64,000 nucleotides of DNA from Parapedobacter indicus (lineage in GTDB: Bacteria > Bacteroidota > Bacteroidia > Sphingobacteriales > Sphingobacteriaceae). A program made the position numbers and the translations under genes. Location: NCBI RefSeq assembly GCF_900113765.1, contig NZ_FOQO01000016.1, positions 1 to 64,000 of the forward strand, written 5' to 3'. This document shows positions 17,888 to 27,830 of the stretch, piece by piece (position 1 is the stretch's first letter; every line of letters begins with the position of its first letter). The notes beneath the pieces are model-generated. The model was not told the origin of the DNA. It worked only from the letters and a program-made list of their open reading frames with translations, and made no database searches.

Positions 17888-20245
17888 TCACTCATCCCTC
17901 AAGGAATCCACCGGGTTGGCCATCGCCGCACGTATTGCCTGTCCGCTCACCGTCAGCAACGCTATTACCACCGCTGCCAATCCAGCCACAGCAAACATCC
18001 ACCACTGGATAGCAATCCGGTAGGCGAAATCTTCCAGCCATTTGTCCATGACCCACCATGCGATGGGTGAAGCAATGACGATGGCAATGAGTACCGGTTT
18101 TACGAAATCTTTGGATAGCATAGTCACAATGCCCGAGATCGATGCGCCAAGCACTTTGCGGATTCCGATTTCTTTCGTGCGGCTTGCCGTCATTAATGCC
18201 ACCAGCCCGTATAAACCAAGGCAGGAAATCAAGATCGCCAGCAACGTAAAGCAACTGAATAAATACATCGTGGTGGTATCCTTTCGGTACTGCGCCGCAT
18301 ATGCATCGTCAAGGAATGTGTAATCAAAGACTTTATTTGGGAACAAGTCCTCCCACACAGCCTTTACCGTAGGAAGATCAGTGGGACTGATCCGGATGGA
18401 AATAAACCATGGAGCATCCGTGTGGTAGACCATCACCAAGGGCTCCACGAGATTATGCATCGACTGATAATAGAAATTTTTAACCACACCTACAACTTCA
18501 CCTTTGCGCCCGAATGCTTCTAACCGTTGCCCAATCGCACTTGGCCACCCCATGGCGCTAACAAAGGCCTCGTTTACCAAAAAAGCCGATTCTCTATCAG
18601 TGGGAAGGCTGTCGGAAAGATTCCGGCCTTCCACCAATTGAACGTGGAAAAACGGCACGAAATCCGGGTCGATAAAAAAGTAGTTGGCGAATAAATGGCG
18701 TTGCTCGCCATTGCTGGAACCTAACGTTGTTGATTTGGCGATATCGGTTCCCTGCACACCGTTTCCTGCCGTTATCGCCTGTACTTCGGGGAGTTGGTGC
18801 AACGCCTCGTAAAAGCCATTCACCGTTCCCCGGTTTACCGAGTCCGTAGGAACCCGTATACTCACTACCTGATTGATGGTAAACGGTTGGTCGGGATGAG
18901 TGATGTGCCTTACTTGTTGATATACCACCAATGTGCCGATGAGTAATATGATCGCGATGCCAAATTGAAAGACCACAATTCCCTTGCGGAGTAACATACC
19001 CGTTGGCTGGATTTTTCGATTCCCTTTCAACACATCCATCGGACGATATCCTGCCAGCACAAATGCCGGGTATAAGGAAGTTAAAAACGTGGTTAGCATG
19101 AACGTGCCCGCTAGGAATACGGCATGATCCTGCCAATGAAAGGAAAGGTCGGTGCGGAGCAGCTGGTTGACGTAGGGAATAGCTAACAGCACAAGACCGA
19201 TTGCCGTTACCCAAGCTAGTCCGATGAGGAGAAAAGATTCGATCATAAATTGCCCGACCAATTGCAGGGGGCGGGCACCACTAACTTTCCGGACGCCTAC
19301 TTCCTTGCCTCTTTCGGAAGCCTTGGCGGTAGATAAGTTGATGTAATTGAGTAAGGCAATGGCAAGAATAAACAGTGCAAGTAAAGAAAATACGTAGTTG
19401 AATTTCCTGTTTCCTTTCGGGGTATCCATCAGTTTTCCTTGGCTAAAATGCACGTCGGCCAATGCTTCAACCGAGAAGCTGACATGGTAGCCTGTTGCTC
19501 CCTGGGCATCCAGCTCAGGCTGTATATATTGAACCGCCAGTTGCTGTATTTTTTGTTCGAAGTCGGGAAGCGTTACCTGCTTTTTGAAGCGTACGAACGT
19601 ATACACTGAAAAGTCGTCTTCCATCCACGAAGTAACATCCGAGAAACTTGCGGACAACAACCCTGCTACCCGTATATCCGAATTGGTAGGTGGGTCGGCT
19701 ATAACCGCTGTTACCCGTAGTGGCTGATTCCCAGTGACTAGTGTTTTTCCAATGGCCCGCTGGGGGGTATCGAAATACTTTCTTGCCATCTGTTCCGTCA
19801 GCATCACACAGTTGGGATCGGTCAACGCACGGGACTTTGTTCCGGCAATGATAGGGTGCGAAAAGACTGAAAAGATACGTTGGTCGGCCTTGTAAAAATC
19901 GGGTTCACTGATTAAATCGCCATCGTAACGAACGGTAAGCGAAGACGATTCCATGCGGACAGCAGCTTCAACTTCCGGATATTTTGATAGCAATGCATCA
20001 GCAAGGAGGCAGGGGGATGTGGCGAGCGACGCATCGTCTGCCTCTGGCGTATGCAGCGTCGTTGTGATGCGCGCTATGTGATCGTAATGTTCATGGTGTT
20101 GGTCATACGTCAGCTCATCGTGCACAAACAGAAAAATCAACAGGCAAGCGGCTACAGCGATGGCTAAACCGGTAACATGGATACATGTATAGAGCCGGTA
20201 CTTGTTTAAGTTTCGACAAGCGGTTTTAAAGTAGTTCTTTATCAT
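17888..20245 (-). CDS. MacB/FtsX-type ABC transporter permease (copy 3 of 3)
   Basis: The 785-residue first gene of the tandem set (transcribed leftwards) begins MIKNYFKTACRNLNKYRLYT. It has the same helix, MacB core, FtsX, MacB core, FtsX order. The permease signature recurs twice (SERGKEVGVRKVSGARPLQL and SRTKEIGIRKVLGASISGIV), marking the start of each FtsX block. The paralogues diverge strongly in the periplasmic domains, which probably determine what they bind. A promoter should lie in 20246-20400, but none is clear. Confidence 0.85.
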   Translation of the reverse strand: MIKNYFKTACRNLNKYRLYTCIHVTGLAIAVAACLLIFLFVHDELTYDQHHEHYDHIARITTTLHTPEADDASLATSPCLLADALLSKYPEVEAAVRMESSSLTVRYDGDLISEPDFYKADQRIFSVFSHPIIAGTKSRALTDPNCVMLTEQMARKYFDTPQRAIGKTLVTGNQPLRVTAVIADPPTNSDIRVAGLLSASFSDVTSWMEDDFSVYTFVRFKKQVTLPDFEQKIQQLAVQYIQPELDAQGATGYHVSFSVEALADVHFSQGKLMDTPKGNRKFNYVFSLLALFILAIALLNYINLSTAKASERGKEVGVRKVSGARPLQLVGQFMIESFLLIGLAWVTAIGLVLLAIPYVNQLLRTDLSFHWQDHAVFLAGTFMLTTFLTSLYPAFVLAGYRPMDVLKGNRKIQPTGMLLRKGIVVFQFGIAIILLIGTLVVYQQVRHITHPDQPFTINQVVSIRVPTDSVNRGTVNGFYEALHQLPEVQAITAGNGVQGTDIAKSTTLGSSNGEQRHLFANYFFIDPDFVPFFHVQLVEGRNLSDSLPTDRESAFLVNEAFVSAMGWPSAIGQRLEAFGRKGEVVGVVKNFYYQSMHNLVEPLVMVYHTDAPWFISIRISPTDLPTVKAVWEDLFPNKVFDYTFLDDAYAAQYRKDTTTMYLFSCFTLLAILISCLGLYGLVALMTASRTKEIGIRKVLGASISGIVTMLSKDFVKPVLIAIVIASPIAWWVMDKWLEDFAYRIAIQWWMFAVAGLAAVVIALLTVSGQAIRAAMANPVDSLRDE

Positions 20246-20573
20246 GGCGTTCGCTTTTTTAGCGGCCTGTTTTTCTTTACCTTTCGGGAAGCACGATATT
20301 ATGAGGACTACACAGTTATTAGGCCAAACCGTTAAGTTGTTGCTTATTATTGATTTGTGTCAGGATAAGTATGTGAAAGTGTTCGATATCGGACACCCGG
20401 TTGTCCCATATCGTACAGTATATTAATGGATGCTCAATCGGAAGCAGCGTACCCGTCGCATTACCATCGAGGTATATAGAATCAGCTGGAGATAATACGT
20501 CAGGTATTGCGACGTTTTAAGTATTGCTCGGCGTTCATTACCGGAATTCGTGATACCCCTACGAGGGCTACGG
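20246..20573. other. Intergenic region between permease cluster and MFS gene
   Basis: Neither strand holds a convincing gene; the short open frames show no family signature. It must contain the promoter of the leftward permease genes and the end of the MFS transcript, but no strong -7 box or hairpin was found. Confidence 0.4.
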
Positions 20574-21836
20574 CTACGTATCCATTCCCTGTTCCTCGGG
20601 TACCGGCTGTTCGCTCGTTTTTAAGCCCAGCTTCATCAACTCGGGTACAAAAAACGAGACAATACCGATAACACCGATTACGCTCCCCAGTATGACAAAC
20701 GTCAGACTGATGCCGATCGTATCGGCTAGGAATCCGGTGCTCAACAGCCCGATCATCGACGGAAGCAGCGCAATGCTGAAATACATGGAAAATACCCGCC
20801 CAAGCATGGCGGGATTTATCCGTTCCTGCAAGACGGTCGTGAACGACGCATTGTAGATAGAGGCAGCTACGCCGCCCAAGATGGTGAGTGCCACAAAAAG
20901 AATGAATCCGGAAGGTGGCAATAAGCCAGACGCCGCCAGACTGATACCCAGCAATAGATGCATGGTGTTGATGATCATGATTTTATTCAATGTGGGTTTG
21001 AATATCCCCAGCACACCGCCGCCAACCAGCATACCGATGCCCCAGACTACTTCGATGATACTCATTTCGAATTTTCCTCCTTCAAAATGCTGTAACGTCA
21101 ACAAGGGAAACAATACGGCAACCGGCATGATACAAAATGTTGCCAGGATGGAAAATCCAAAGAGCCACGATATCCCCTGATTTGAGGTGACAGCCGCAAT
21201 GCCCAACTTCAGGTCATGTAACACCTCTTTTATTCCTGTTCGTTGTTCCGTTGTAGTCTTTTCAGGATTGGGAATATGTACCAGCAGGAGGGAAGTGATC
21301 GCCATGATCGCCCCGGCGATATCCAATAGCAACACATACCCGATGTCCATCAAGCCGATGGCAAAAGCACCCAGTGCCGGTCCGCCGATGCTGGAAACCG
21401 ACTGAATGACCTGGTTAACGCCTCCGATACGGAGCAGTTCGGATTCGGGAGCTAGTAGGGGTACGGATGCTTGCATCGCGGGCATATGAAATGCAGAGCC
21501 TACCGACCGCAGCGCGAGGAGGATGTAAACAAACATCAATTCGGAATATCCCAGATAGAAAAGTACGGATAGGATCAACGTACAGATGGCGATGAATCCA
21601 TCGGCGGCGATCATGGTCCGCTTACGGTCCCAGCGGTCGATGAAAACACCGGCAAACGGTCCGATAATTGTTTGGGGAAGGAAAGCGGCAATCGCAGCAA
21701 ACGCCAATACTTCAGCCGATCCAGTCTCTAAACTGAGCCAGATGATGATGGCAAAATTGACTGCCGAGCTGGTTAATAAAGATATAAATTGGCCACTCCA
21801 GATAATGGCAAACGTTCGTTTCCACGTAGGTGTCAT
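20574..21836 (-). CDS. MFS efflux transporter (MFS_3/EntS-like)
   Basis: The 420 residues form about 12 transmembrane helices with the MFS loop signature GVFIDRWDRKRTMI after helix 2, and start TWKRTFAIIWSGQFISLLTS. This fits the EntS/macrolide-efflux (MFS_3) branch, which exports siderophores or drugs. It is a single gene on the minus strand, separated by 328 bp from the permeases. The substrate is unknown; no siderophore or resistance gene is adjacent. Confidence 0.82.
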   Translation of the reverse strand: MTPTWKRTFAIIWSGQFISLLTSSAVNFAIIIWLSLETGSAEVLAFAAIAAFLPQTIIGPFAGVFIDRWDRKRTMIAADGFIAICTLILSVLFYLGYSELMFVYILLALRSVGSAFHMPAMQASVPLLAPESELLRIGGVNQVIQSVSSIGGPALGAFAIGLMDIGYVLLLDIAGAIMAITSLLLVHIPNPEKTTTEQRTGIKEVLHDLKLGIAAVTSNQGISWLFGFSILATFCIMPVAVLFPLLTLQHFEGGKFEMSIIEVVWGIGMLVGGGVLGIFKPTLNKIMIINTMHLLLGISLAASGLLPPSGFILFVALTILGGVAASIYNASFTTVLQERINPAMLGRVFSMYFSIALLPSMIGLLSTGFLADTIGISLTFVILGSVIGVIGIVSFFVPELMKLGLKTSEQPVPEEQGMDT

Positions 21837-22117
21837 GGTATCAATGATTCGTTTTTTGCCTTTCCGGATCGTAATAAAGCTACTTCGCAGAAAGGTAAAT
21901 GATTAAAAATAGGACGTAAAAAAACAACTGATTGTTTCAGGGAAAAACCTGAAAAAGGAAAGTGCCAACGGCTTCGCTGCCTAGGGCCTCAAGCCCGATC
22001 CCGATAGTAGCGGGCTATTTGGACGCTGTATGCTCGTTTCATTGGGTTAAATCTTGTGAATGCGAAGATAAAACAATTATTTCCTAATTTTGCTTTTTTT
22101 TAGTAAATATATAACAC
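21837..22117. promoter_or_regulatory. Intergenic region with promoter of the M13 peptidase
   Basis: TAATTTTG at 22085-22092 fits the TAnnTTTG -7 consensus and would give a leader of about 20 nt for the gene at 22118; no matching -33 element is seen. A small inverted repeat (AGCCCG 21992-21997 and CGGGCT 22011-22016) is also present, with no assigned role. Confidence 0.4.
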
Positions 22118-24124
22118 ATGAATAAGAAGTATTTGGCAATGGTGGCCTTTGTAATCGCCACTGTAACAGCTTTGGCCCAACAGCATCATGCTATCAACCC
22201 GGATTTTATGGATACCTCGGTGCGCCCCCAAGACGATTTTTATAATTATGTGAACGGCAACTGGATGAAAACCGTGGAGATCCCTTCTGACCAGTCGCGC
22301 TGGGGAAGCTTCAATGAACTAGCCGAGCATACCAATGAGGCGACGTTAAAAATTCTCAAAGAGTCGTTGGCACAAACTTATCCGAAAGGATCTGATGGAC
22401 AAAAGATCGCAGATTTATACCGCAGCTATACCGATTTCGAAGCACGGGACAAAGCTGGTATTGAGCCGATCAAACCATTTCTCCTGAAAGTGGACGCCAT
22501 ACGGGATTTTAATGATTTATATCAGTACCTCGTGAAGATGGCCCCGATAGGGGGTAACCCGCTTTTCGGTGTCGACGTGTCTGCCCATATGAAAAATAGC
22601 GATGTAAATGCGGTCTATCTCGGTGCAGCAAATCTGGGGCTGGGACGGGCCTATTATCAGGAAGACGATGAGGCGAACGCAAAGACATTAGCAAATTATC
22701 AGGACTATATCAATATCCTGCTCCCCAAAGCGGGACAGCGAACACGCGATTTGAAAGGTCCCAAAATTGTTGCTTTCGAGAAGGAGTTAGCCAGTCACAT
22801 GCTTACGGTGGAAGAGGTGCGTGATGCCTCCCTCCACTATAATCCCGTAGCAGTAGCCGACCTGAAAAACCTGGTGAAGAATATCGACCTCGCACAATAC
22901 CTTGCAGATCTCGGATTTAAAGCGGATACGGTTATTGTCGATGAGTTGAAGTATTATGAAGAGCTGGACCGCGTGCTGAAACCTGAAAATCTCGAAGCGA
23001 TCAAAGAATTTCTCCGCTACAAGATCGTTGAGGGTGCAGCTACGAGCCTGACCCGTGAACTGGATCAAATCAGTTTCGATTTTTGGGGAAAGACGCTAAG
23101 AGGACAAAAGGAACAGAAATCACTCGATAAACGTGGTCTTCAATTTGTGAACGGCGTTGCCGGTGAATTATTGGGGAAATTATATGTTGCTGAGTATTTT
23201 CCAGCGGAGGCGAAGGCTGCCGCTGAAGAATTGGTTTCCTACCTGAGAAAATCTTTTGCGCACCGAATCGGGCAACTGCAGTGGATGTCGGCGGAAACCA
23301 AGGAAAAGGCCTTGGAAAAATTGAGTAAATTTAACGTTAAAATCGGATATCCGGATAAATGGAAAGACTATTCCAAGCTCGAAGTCGGCACATCGCTGTT
23401 TGAGAATGTGTTAGCTACCCGTCGCTGGCGATTTGAAAAAAAACTTGCTGAGCAGGACAAGCCGGTCGACAAAACCGAATGGGAAATGACGCCGCAAACG
23501 GTCAACGCCTATTACAATCCGCCTTATAACGAAATAGTCTTCCCCGCGGCGATTTTACAACCCCCTTTTTATGATTATAAAGCCGATCCCGCCGTCAACT
23601 TTGGCGGTATTGGTGCAGTCATTGGCCATGAATTATCGCATGGGTTTGACGATAGCGGTTCACAATATGATGGAGAGGGCAATCTGAATAATTGGTGGAC
23701 CGAAGCGGATAAGACAAAATTTGAAACGGCTACTGCTGCACTGGCAGCCCAGTTTGAAGCGTATGAGCCGGTACCCGGTGTTTTTGTCAATGGGCGGTTT
23801 ACCCTGGGCGAGAATATTGGCGATCTGGGAGGTGTATCCGTTGCTTACAACGCATTGCAGATGTATTTGAAAGACAAAGGCAATCCCGGGAAGATCGATG
23901 GCTTTACCCAGCAGCAGCGTTTCTTCCTCTCTTGGGCAACGGTTTGGCGCACCAAGACCACTGAAGCATTTGTGGTCAATCAGGTGAAGACCGACCCGCA
24001 TTCGCCTGCCGAATACCGGGCGATCGGACCACTCGTAAATATGGATGCGTTTTACGAAGCATTTGACATCAAAAAGGGCGATAAATTGTTTGTGCCAAAG
24101 GACAAGCGGATTGTGATTTGGTAA
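22118..24124 (+). CDS. M13-family zinc metallopeptidase (PepO/neprilysin-like)
   Basis: The 668 residues start with a Sec signal peptide (about 1-20, ending ALAQ), so the enzyme acts in the periplasm or outside. The N-terminal M13 domain (VRPQDDFYNYVNGNWM) is followed by the peptidase domain with zinc motif HELSH at 504-508 and the third ligand in ENIGDLGG (Glu565, Asp569). NAYYNPPYNEIVFPA (the substrate-backbone motif) is also present. The length is the usual one for bacterial M13 oligopeptidases. It stands alone, so it is probably a general peptide-degrading enzyme. Confidence 0.93.
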   Translation: MNKKYLAMVAFVIATVTALAQQHHAINPDFMDTSVRPQDDFYNYVNGNWMKTVEIPSDQSRWGSFNELAEHTNEATLKILKESLAQTYPKGSDGQKIADLYRSYTDFEARDKAGIEPIKPFLLKVDAIRDFNDLYQYLVKMAPIGGNPLFGVDVSAHMKNSDVNAVYLGAANLGLGRAYYQEDDEANAKTLANYQDYINILLPKAGQRTRDLKGPKIVAFEKELASHMLTVEEVRDASLHYNPVAVADLKNLVKNIDLAQYLADLGFKADTVIVDELKYYEELDRVLKPENLEAIKEFLRYKIVEGAATSLTRELDQISFDFWGKTLRGQKEQKSLDKRGLQFVNGVAGELLGKLYVAEYFPAEAKAAAEELVSYLRKSFAHRIGQLQWMSAETKEKALEKLSKFNVKIGYPDKWKDYSKLEVGTSLFENVLATRRWRFEKKLAEQDKPVDKTEWEMTPQTVNAYYNPPYNEIVFPAAILQPPFYDYKADPAVNFGGIGAVIGHELSHGFDDSGSQYDGEGNLNNWWTEADKTKFETATAALAAQFEAYEPVPGVFVNGRFTLGENIGDLGGVSVAYNALQMYLKDKGNPGKIDGFTQQQRFFLSWATVWRTKTTEAFVVNQVKTDPHSPAEYRAIGPLVNMDAFYEAFDIKKGDKLFVPKDKRIVIW

Positions 24125-24213
24125 GCGTGAGATGAAGTAATCGAAAATCACTTAATCGGTTTCGTGTTTCTGGTACTTGCCGTGTATTTTATTTTAAAAA
24201 AGTAGGGATGCGC

Positions 24214-24768
24214 TTATAAGACCGATGCCCACATGGGCTTCGACTTCAATATTTCAGTATGTATGGGGCAGTTGGGGGCATGTGCGCCCGGCAGGTAGCC
24301 CGTACTCATCAGGAACTCGTTGACGATTTCGCCGCCCGTGAATTTGAAGGTTTTTTTGAACAGCTTCATCCATTCGGGAAGTGTTTTTGGGTGATGGTGC
24401 TCCAGCCATTTTTCAAACGATCCAAATTCGTTTTGCAGTTCAACAATCGCTTTCGCATTTTCAATGGCTGCATTGATTTTAAGCCGGTTGCGGATAATGC
24501 CGGCATCGGCTAATAGCCGTTCACGGTCCGCTTCCGTATACGCAGCTACTTTTGCGACATCGAAATCGTCGTACGCATTCCGGAAGGCTTCTTCCTTACG
24601 CAGGATGGTCTCCCAACTGAGTCCGGCCTGGTTGATTTCCAAGATGAGTCTTCCGAACAATTCATGGTCATCGTGGATTGGGAAGCCGTAGTGGTTGTCG
24701 TGATAATGTTTGTGCAATGCCCGGCGTGCTTCGGGCTGCATAGTCGGAATGTAATCGCAGTAGGACAT
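24214..24768 (-). CDS. tag: DNA-3-methyladenine glycosylase I
   Basis: The frame opens at 24807, but the family begins MSYCDYIPTMQPEARR, so the ATG at 24768 is chosen (184 residues). Tag removes 3-methyladenine from alkylated DNA in base-excision repair. Visible hallmarks are the N-terminal YC, PIHDDHELFGRLILEINQAGLSWETIL with the catalytic-pocket Glu and Trp, and the C-terminal HAPNCPIH. The Cys and His residues at both ends match the zinc-snap ligands of E. coli Tag. It follows the ABC-F gene by about 45 bp on the same strand and is probably co-transcribed. Confidence 0.92.
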   Translation of the reverse strand: MSYCDYIPTMQPEARRALHKHYHDNHYGFPIHDDHELFGRLILEINQAGLSWETILRKEEAFRNAYDDFDVAKVAAYTEADRERLLADAGIIRNRLKINAAIENAKAIVELQNEFGSFEKWLEHHHPKTLPEWMKLFKKTFKFTGGEIVNEFLMSTGYLPGAHAPNCPIHTEILKSKPMWASVL

Positions 24769-24813
24769 TGTCGTAACGTATTGGGATATGGATGCGAATT
24801 TAAGCAAAAAATT

Positions 24814-26409
24814 TTAGCAAGCCAAGGTGATCGTCCGTCCGACGTGAATCTGCTGCAAAAAATAATCATCGTGAGACACGACAATCAGGGTACCCTGGTA
24901 TTCGTTGATGGCCGCCGTTAGTATTTCGACGTTTTGTATATCCAGGTTATTTGTAGGCTCATCTAACACGATGACATCGGGTGGTCGGTTGCTGATTGTT
25001 AGACAGCAAAGCATCAACCGCATCCTTTCACCACCGCTTAGGGCATTGCAGGGTTTATCCCATTCATCCTTTGTAAACAAAAAACGGTTGAGCCGGATTT
25101 TGATTTCGTGTTCCTGCAATGCAGATGTATTGAACGTTTGTGTTTGCTCATAAACGTTGAGTCGGTTGTCAATAAGCGAATAGTCTTGATCTATGTAAAC
25201 CGCTCGACTAACGGCTCGTTGTATTGTTCCCGTTTGCGGTTCCAACGGGCCCAGTAGTATCTTGATTAATGTTGTCTTGCCGGAACCGTTACGCCCCTTC
25301 AGGTCGATCCGTTCGCCACTACTGATTTGAAACGCTAGTTTTTCTTTCCAAAGTGGCTGATCGTTGTATGCAAAATTGATATTGGTAGCCGAGAATAGCA
25401 CCTTACCGGTATGTAATGCCGAATTGTCAAAACCGAATTTCATTTGTTCGATGCCGGGTAATTCCTTTCGCAAATCTTGCAGCTCTTTTGAAATTCCACC
25501 GATTTTTTCGGCATGGACACCTTTTATCTTAGCGGTACTTTTTTCGGCACTGTTCCGCAGCGTATTCATCATAATCCGTGCAACACCGGCTTTTTCCTGT
25601 TTCTTCTTTCCGCGTGCATCCAAGCGTTGTTGTCTTTCTTGTGTTTGGCGTTCCTTTTCCTTGGCTTTTCGAAGTGCTTTTTCCTTGGAAAGTATGTCGT
25701 GATGCAAGGCATCGTTTGCCAGTTGCTTTTGCTCGGCATAAAAATCGTAGTTGCCCCCATAGGTAGTCACACCATAGCTGTCCAACTCGCAGACGGTATG
25801 CAACAGGTTCAACAAGATCCGGTCGTGACTTACGATCATTAATGTGCGGGGTGTGGATTCAACAAAATCATATAACAGGCGTCTGCTGGCTGTATCCAGG
25901 TGGTTGCTGGGTTCATCCAATAAGATGAGCTGCGGTTGATGGATGTGAATTCCGGCAAGAAAAACCCTGGTCTTTTGTCCGCCGCTTAGGGTTGACAGTG
26001 GCTGGGATAAATCCAGATCCGTTAGTTGCCACTTATCGAGGGCCTCGATACATCGGTCTTCGATCGTCCAGTCGTCATCCAATATATTCAGGTTGCCCTC
26101 GGTCATCTGGCCATCAAGGATTTCGTGAAGTGCATGGATCTTTTCTGCCACATGCAATGCCTGGGCAATAGTCAGGTGATTATATTGGCCAAATAACTGT
26201 GGCACATAATAGGGCAGGACGTCAAGGTGCAATTGGCCTTCAGAGGGTTGCAGTTCCCCTGCGATGATTTTCAGCAGCGTGGATTTCCCGGCGCCATTAT
26301 TGCCGATCAGTGCCATTTTTTCGGTCTTGTTTACCGATAAACGGACGTTGCTGAATAATAAATCTTTATTAGGGAGCAAATAAGCTATATTTTCTAGTGT
26401 AATCATCAT
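24814..26409 (-). CDS. ABC-F family ATP-binding protein
   Basis: The open frame extends to 26520, but the conserved start is MMITLENIAYLLPNKDLLF, so 26409 is chosen (531 residues). Two soluble ABC domains are fused: Walker A GNNGAGKST and signature LSGGQKTR in the first half, Walker A GRNGSGKTT and LSGGERMR in the second. A charged linker rich in Lys, Gln and Glu (about residues 235-300) lies between them. There are no membrane segments. ABC-F proteins bind ribosomes and relieve stalling or give antibiotic target protection. The linker length suits either a housekeeping factor or an ARE-type protein, and specificity cannot be told. Confidence 0.88.
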   Translation of the reverse strand: MMITLENIAYLLPNKDLLFSNVRLSVNKTEKMALIGNNGAGKSTLLKIIAGELQPSEGQLHLDVLPYYVPQLFGQYNHLTIAQALHVAEKIHALHEILDGQMTEGNLNILDDDWTIEDRCIEALDKWQLTDLDLSQPLSTLSGGQKTRVFLAGIHIHQPQLILLDEPSNHLDTASRRLLYDFVESTPRTLMIVSHDRILLNLLHTVCELDSYGVTTYGGNYDFYAEQKQLANDALHHDILSKEKALRKAKEKERQTQERQQRLDARGKKKQEKAGVARIMMNTLRNSAEKSTAKIKGVHAEKIGGISKELQDLRKELPGIEQMKFGFDNSALHTGKVLFSATNINFAYNDQPLWKEKLAFQISSGERIDLKGRNGSGKTTLIKILLGPLEPQTGTIQRAVSRAVYIDQDYSLIDNRLNVYEQTQTFNTSALQEHEIKIRLNRFLFTKDEWDKPCNALSGGERMRLMLCCLTISNRPPDVIVLDEPTNNLDIQNVEILTAAINEYQGTLIVVSHDDYFLQQIHVGRTITLAC

Positions 26410-26563
26410 TTCTTTCTTTGCGTGAGGAAGTTGATAGCAGATCGCTGTTTCCGATAGCGGGGCTGATATAGCGCGAAAGAAATGAATATTACATAAAGCT
26501 TGTCTGTTGTACGGGTGCAAAGATATTGATAATTATCAATTATCAGTTATCAATTTTACGGCG

Positions 26564-26660
26564 TTAGTCCATCGCGAGCTTCTTGATGTCCTTAACCGTG
26601 ATCACTGTTTTCGGAAAATCACCCTACCATTCCGGTGCTTCCTATTAGGATAATTTTCAT
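26564..26660 (-). pseudogene. Internally deleted NAD(P)-binding epimerase-like gene
   Basis: On the minus strand the ATG at 26660 starts MKIILIGSTGMVG, the Rossmann start of NmrA/epimerase-like proteins, and runs into TGA. Shifted by two bases it continues DFPKTVITVKDIKKLAMD-stop, which reads like the C-terminal end of the same kind of protein. Only about 30 of roughly 220 residues remain, so a deletion has joined both ends of the gene. Confidence 0.65.
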
Positions 26661-26710
26661 GGGTTATGTCATGACAGGTATGTAAGTTACAAAGATTAAA
26701 CAGAATTTCG

Positions 26711-26737
26711 TTGGCAACTCACAAATTTCTAAGTTTG
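26711..26737 (+). promoter_or_regulatory. Promoter of the alcohol dehydrogenase gene
   Basis: TAAGTTTG at 26730-26737 matches TAnnTTTG. TTG at 26711-26713 is 16 bp upstream, slightly short for a -33 box. The leader to the ATG at 26755 would be about 10 nt. Confidence 0.45.
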
Positions 26738-26754
26738 TTAAAATTATCTCAACT

Positions 26755-27810
26755 ATGGCGACAAAAGAAATAAGAGCATTCGGCACGGAGGCTGCGGAGG
26801 CCCCGTTGGATTCGTTGAATATCCAACGCAGGGACGTAACCCCGCATGATGTAGAAATCGACATCCTGTTCTGTGGCATCTGTCACTCCGATCTGCATAC
26901 GGCTCGGAACGAATGGCACGGCAGTGTCTATCCCGTGGTGCCGGGCCACGAAATCGTCGGGAAGGTTACCCGTGTGGGCAACCACGTTTCGAAATTCAAA
27001 GTGGGCGAGCTGGCTGCGGTGGGCTGTATGGTGGATTCCTGCAGGGAATGCGAATCGTGCAAAGACGGTTTGGAACAATACTGCGAAGCGGGAAATACCT
27101 TGACATACAACTCGCCGGACAAACATTTGGGCGGCCATACGTATGGAGGCTATTCCGAGAGCATTGTGGTGGACGAACATTTCGCACTCCATGTGCCCGA
27201 GAGTCTCGATTTGGCAGCGGCTGCCCCGCTGCTTTGTGCAGGCGTCACCACGTATTCTCCATTGAAGCATTGGGGCGTGGGGCCCGGTGTGAAAGTAGGC
27301 ATTGTAGGCATTGGCGGATTGGGACACATGGGCGTTAAGCTTGCAAAGGCCATGGGCGCTCACGTTGTGGTGATCACCACGTCTGCATCCAAAACGGATG
27401 ATGCGAAACGATTGGGCGCTCACGAAGTGATCTTATCCTCCGACGCGAAGCAAATGCGGGAAAATGCGAATAGTTTGGACTTTATTTTGGACTGCGTATC
27501 CGCCAGTCACGATATCAATGCGTACCTCCGCTTATTAAAAAGGGACGGCACGTTAGCCTTGGTGGGCGCACCGGAGCACCCGCTTCCGGTAGCGGCATTC
27601 AGCCTGATCCCCTCGCGTAGAAGCCTGGCGGGGTCGACCATCGGTAGCATCGGAGAAACACAGGAAATGCTGGATTTCTGCGCACAGCATAACATTACAG
27701 CGGATATTGAGTTGATCAACATTCAGGACGTCAATAAAGCGTACGATAGGCTGTTAAAAGGCGATGTACATTATCGCTTCGTTATTGATATGGCGTCCCT
27801 GAAAAATTGA
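26755..27810 (+). CDS. Zinc-dependent NAD(P) alcohol dehydrogenase (YahK/CAD type)
   Basis: The 351-residue medium-chain dehydrogenase has catalytic-zinc ligands in CGICHSD and GHE, and the structural-zinc cysteine cluster CRECESCKDGLEQYC. The Rossmann motif is GIGGLGHMGVKLA. The pattern matches the YahK/cinnamyl-alcohol-dehydrogenase group, which reduces a broad range of aldehydes with NADPH. It is preceded by its own promoter and followed after 20 bp by the sulfatase gene, but a functional link between them is not obvious. Confidence 0.9.
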   Translation: MATKEIRAFGTEAAEAPLDSLNIQRRDVTPHDVEIDILFCGICHSDLHTARNEWHGSVYPVVPGHEIVGKVTRVGNHVSKFKVGELAAVGCMVDSCRECESCKDGLEQYCEAGNTLTYNSPDKHLGGHTYGGYSESIVVDEHFALHVPESLDLAAAAPLLCAGVTTYSPLKHWGVGPGVKVGIVGIGGLGHMGVKLAKAMGAHVVVITTSASKTDDAKRLGAHEVILSSDAKQMRENANSLDFILDCVSASHDINAYLRLLKRDGTLALVGAPEHPLPVAAFSLIPSRRSLAGSTIGSIGETQEMLDFCAQHNITADIELINIQDVNKAYDRLLKGDVHYRFVIDMASLKN

Positions 27811-27830
27811 AAACCAAGCGATAAATAGGT

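Noticed and set aside
21991..22016. Terminator for the MFS gene
   Set aside because: The 6-bp inverted repeat lies upstream of the MFS gene on its own strand and has no T-run.
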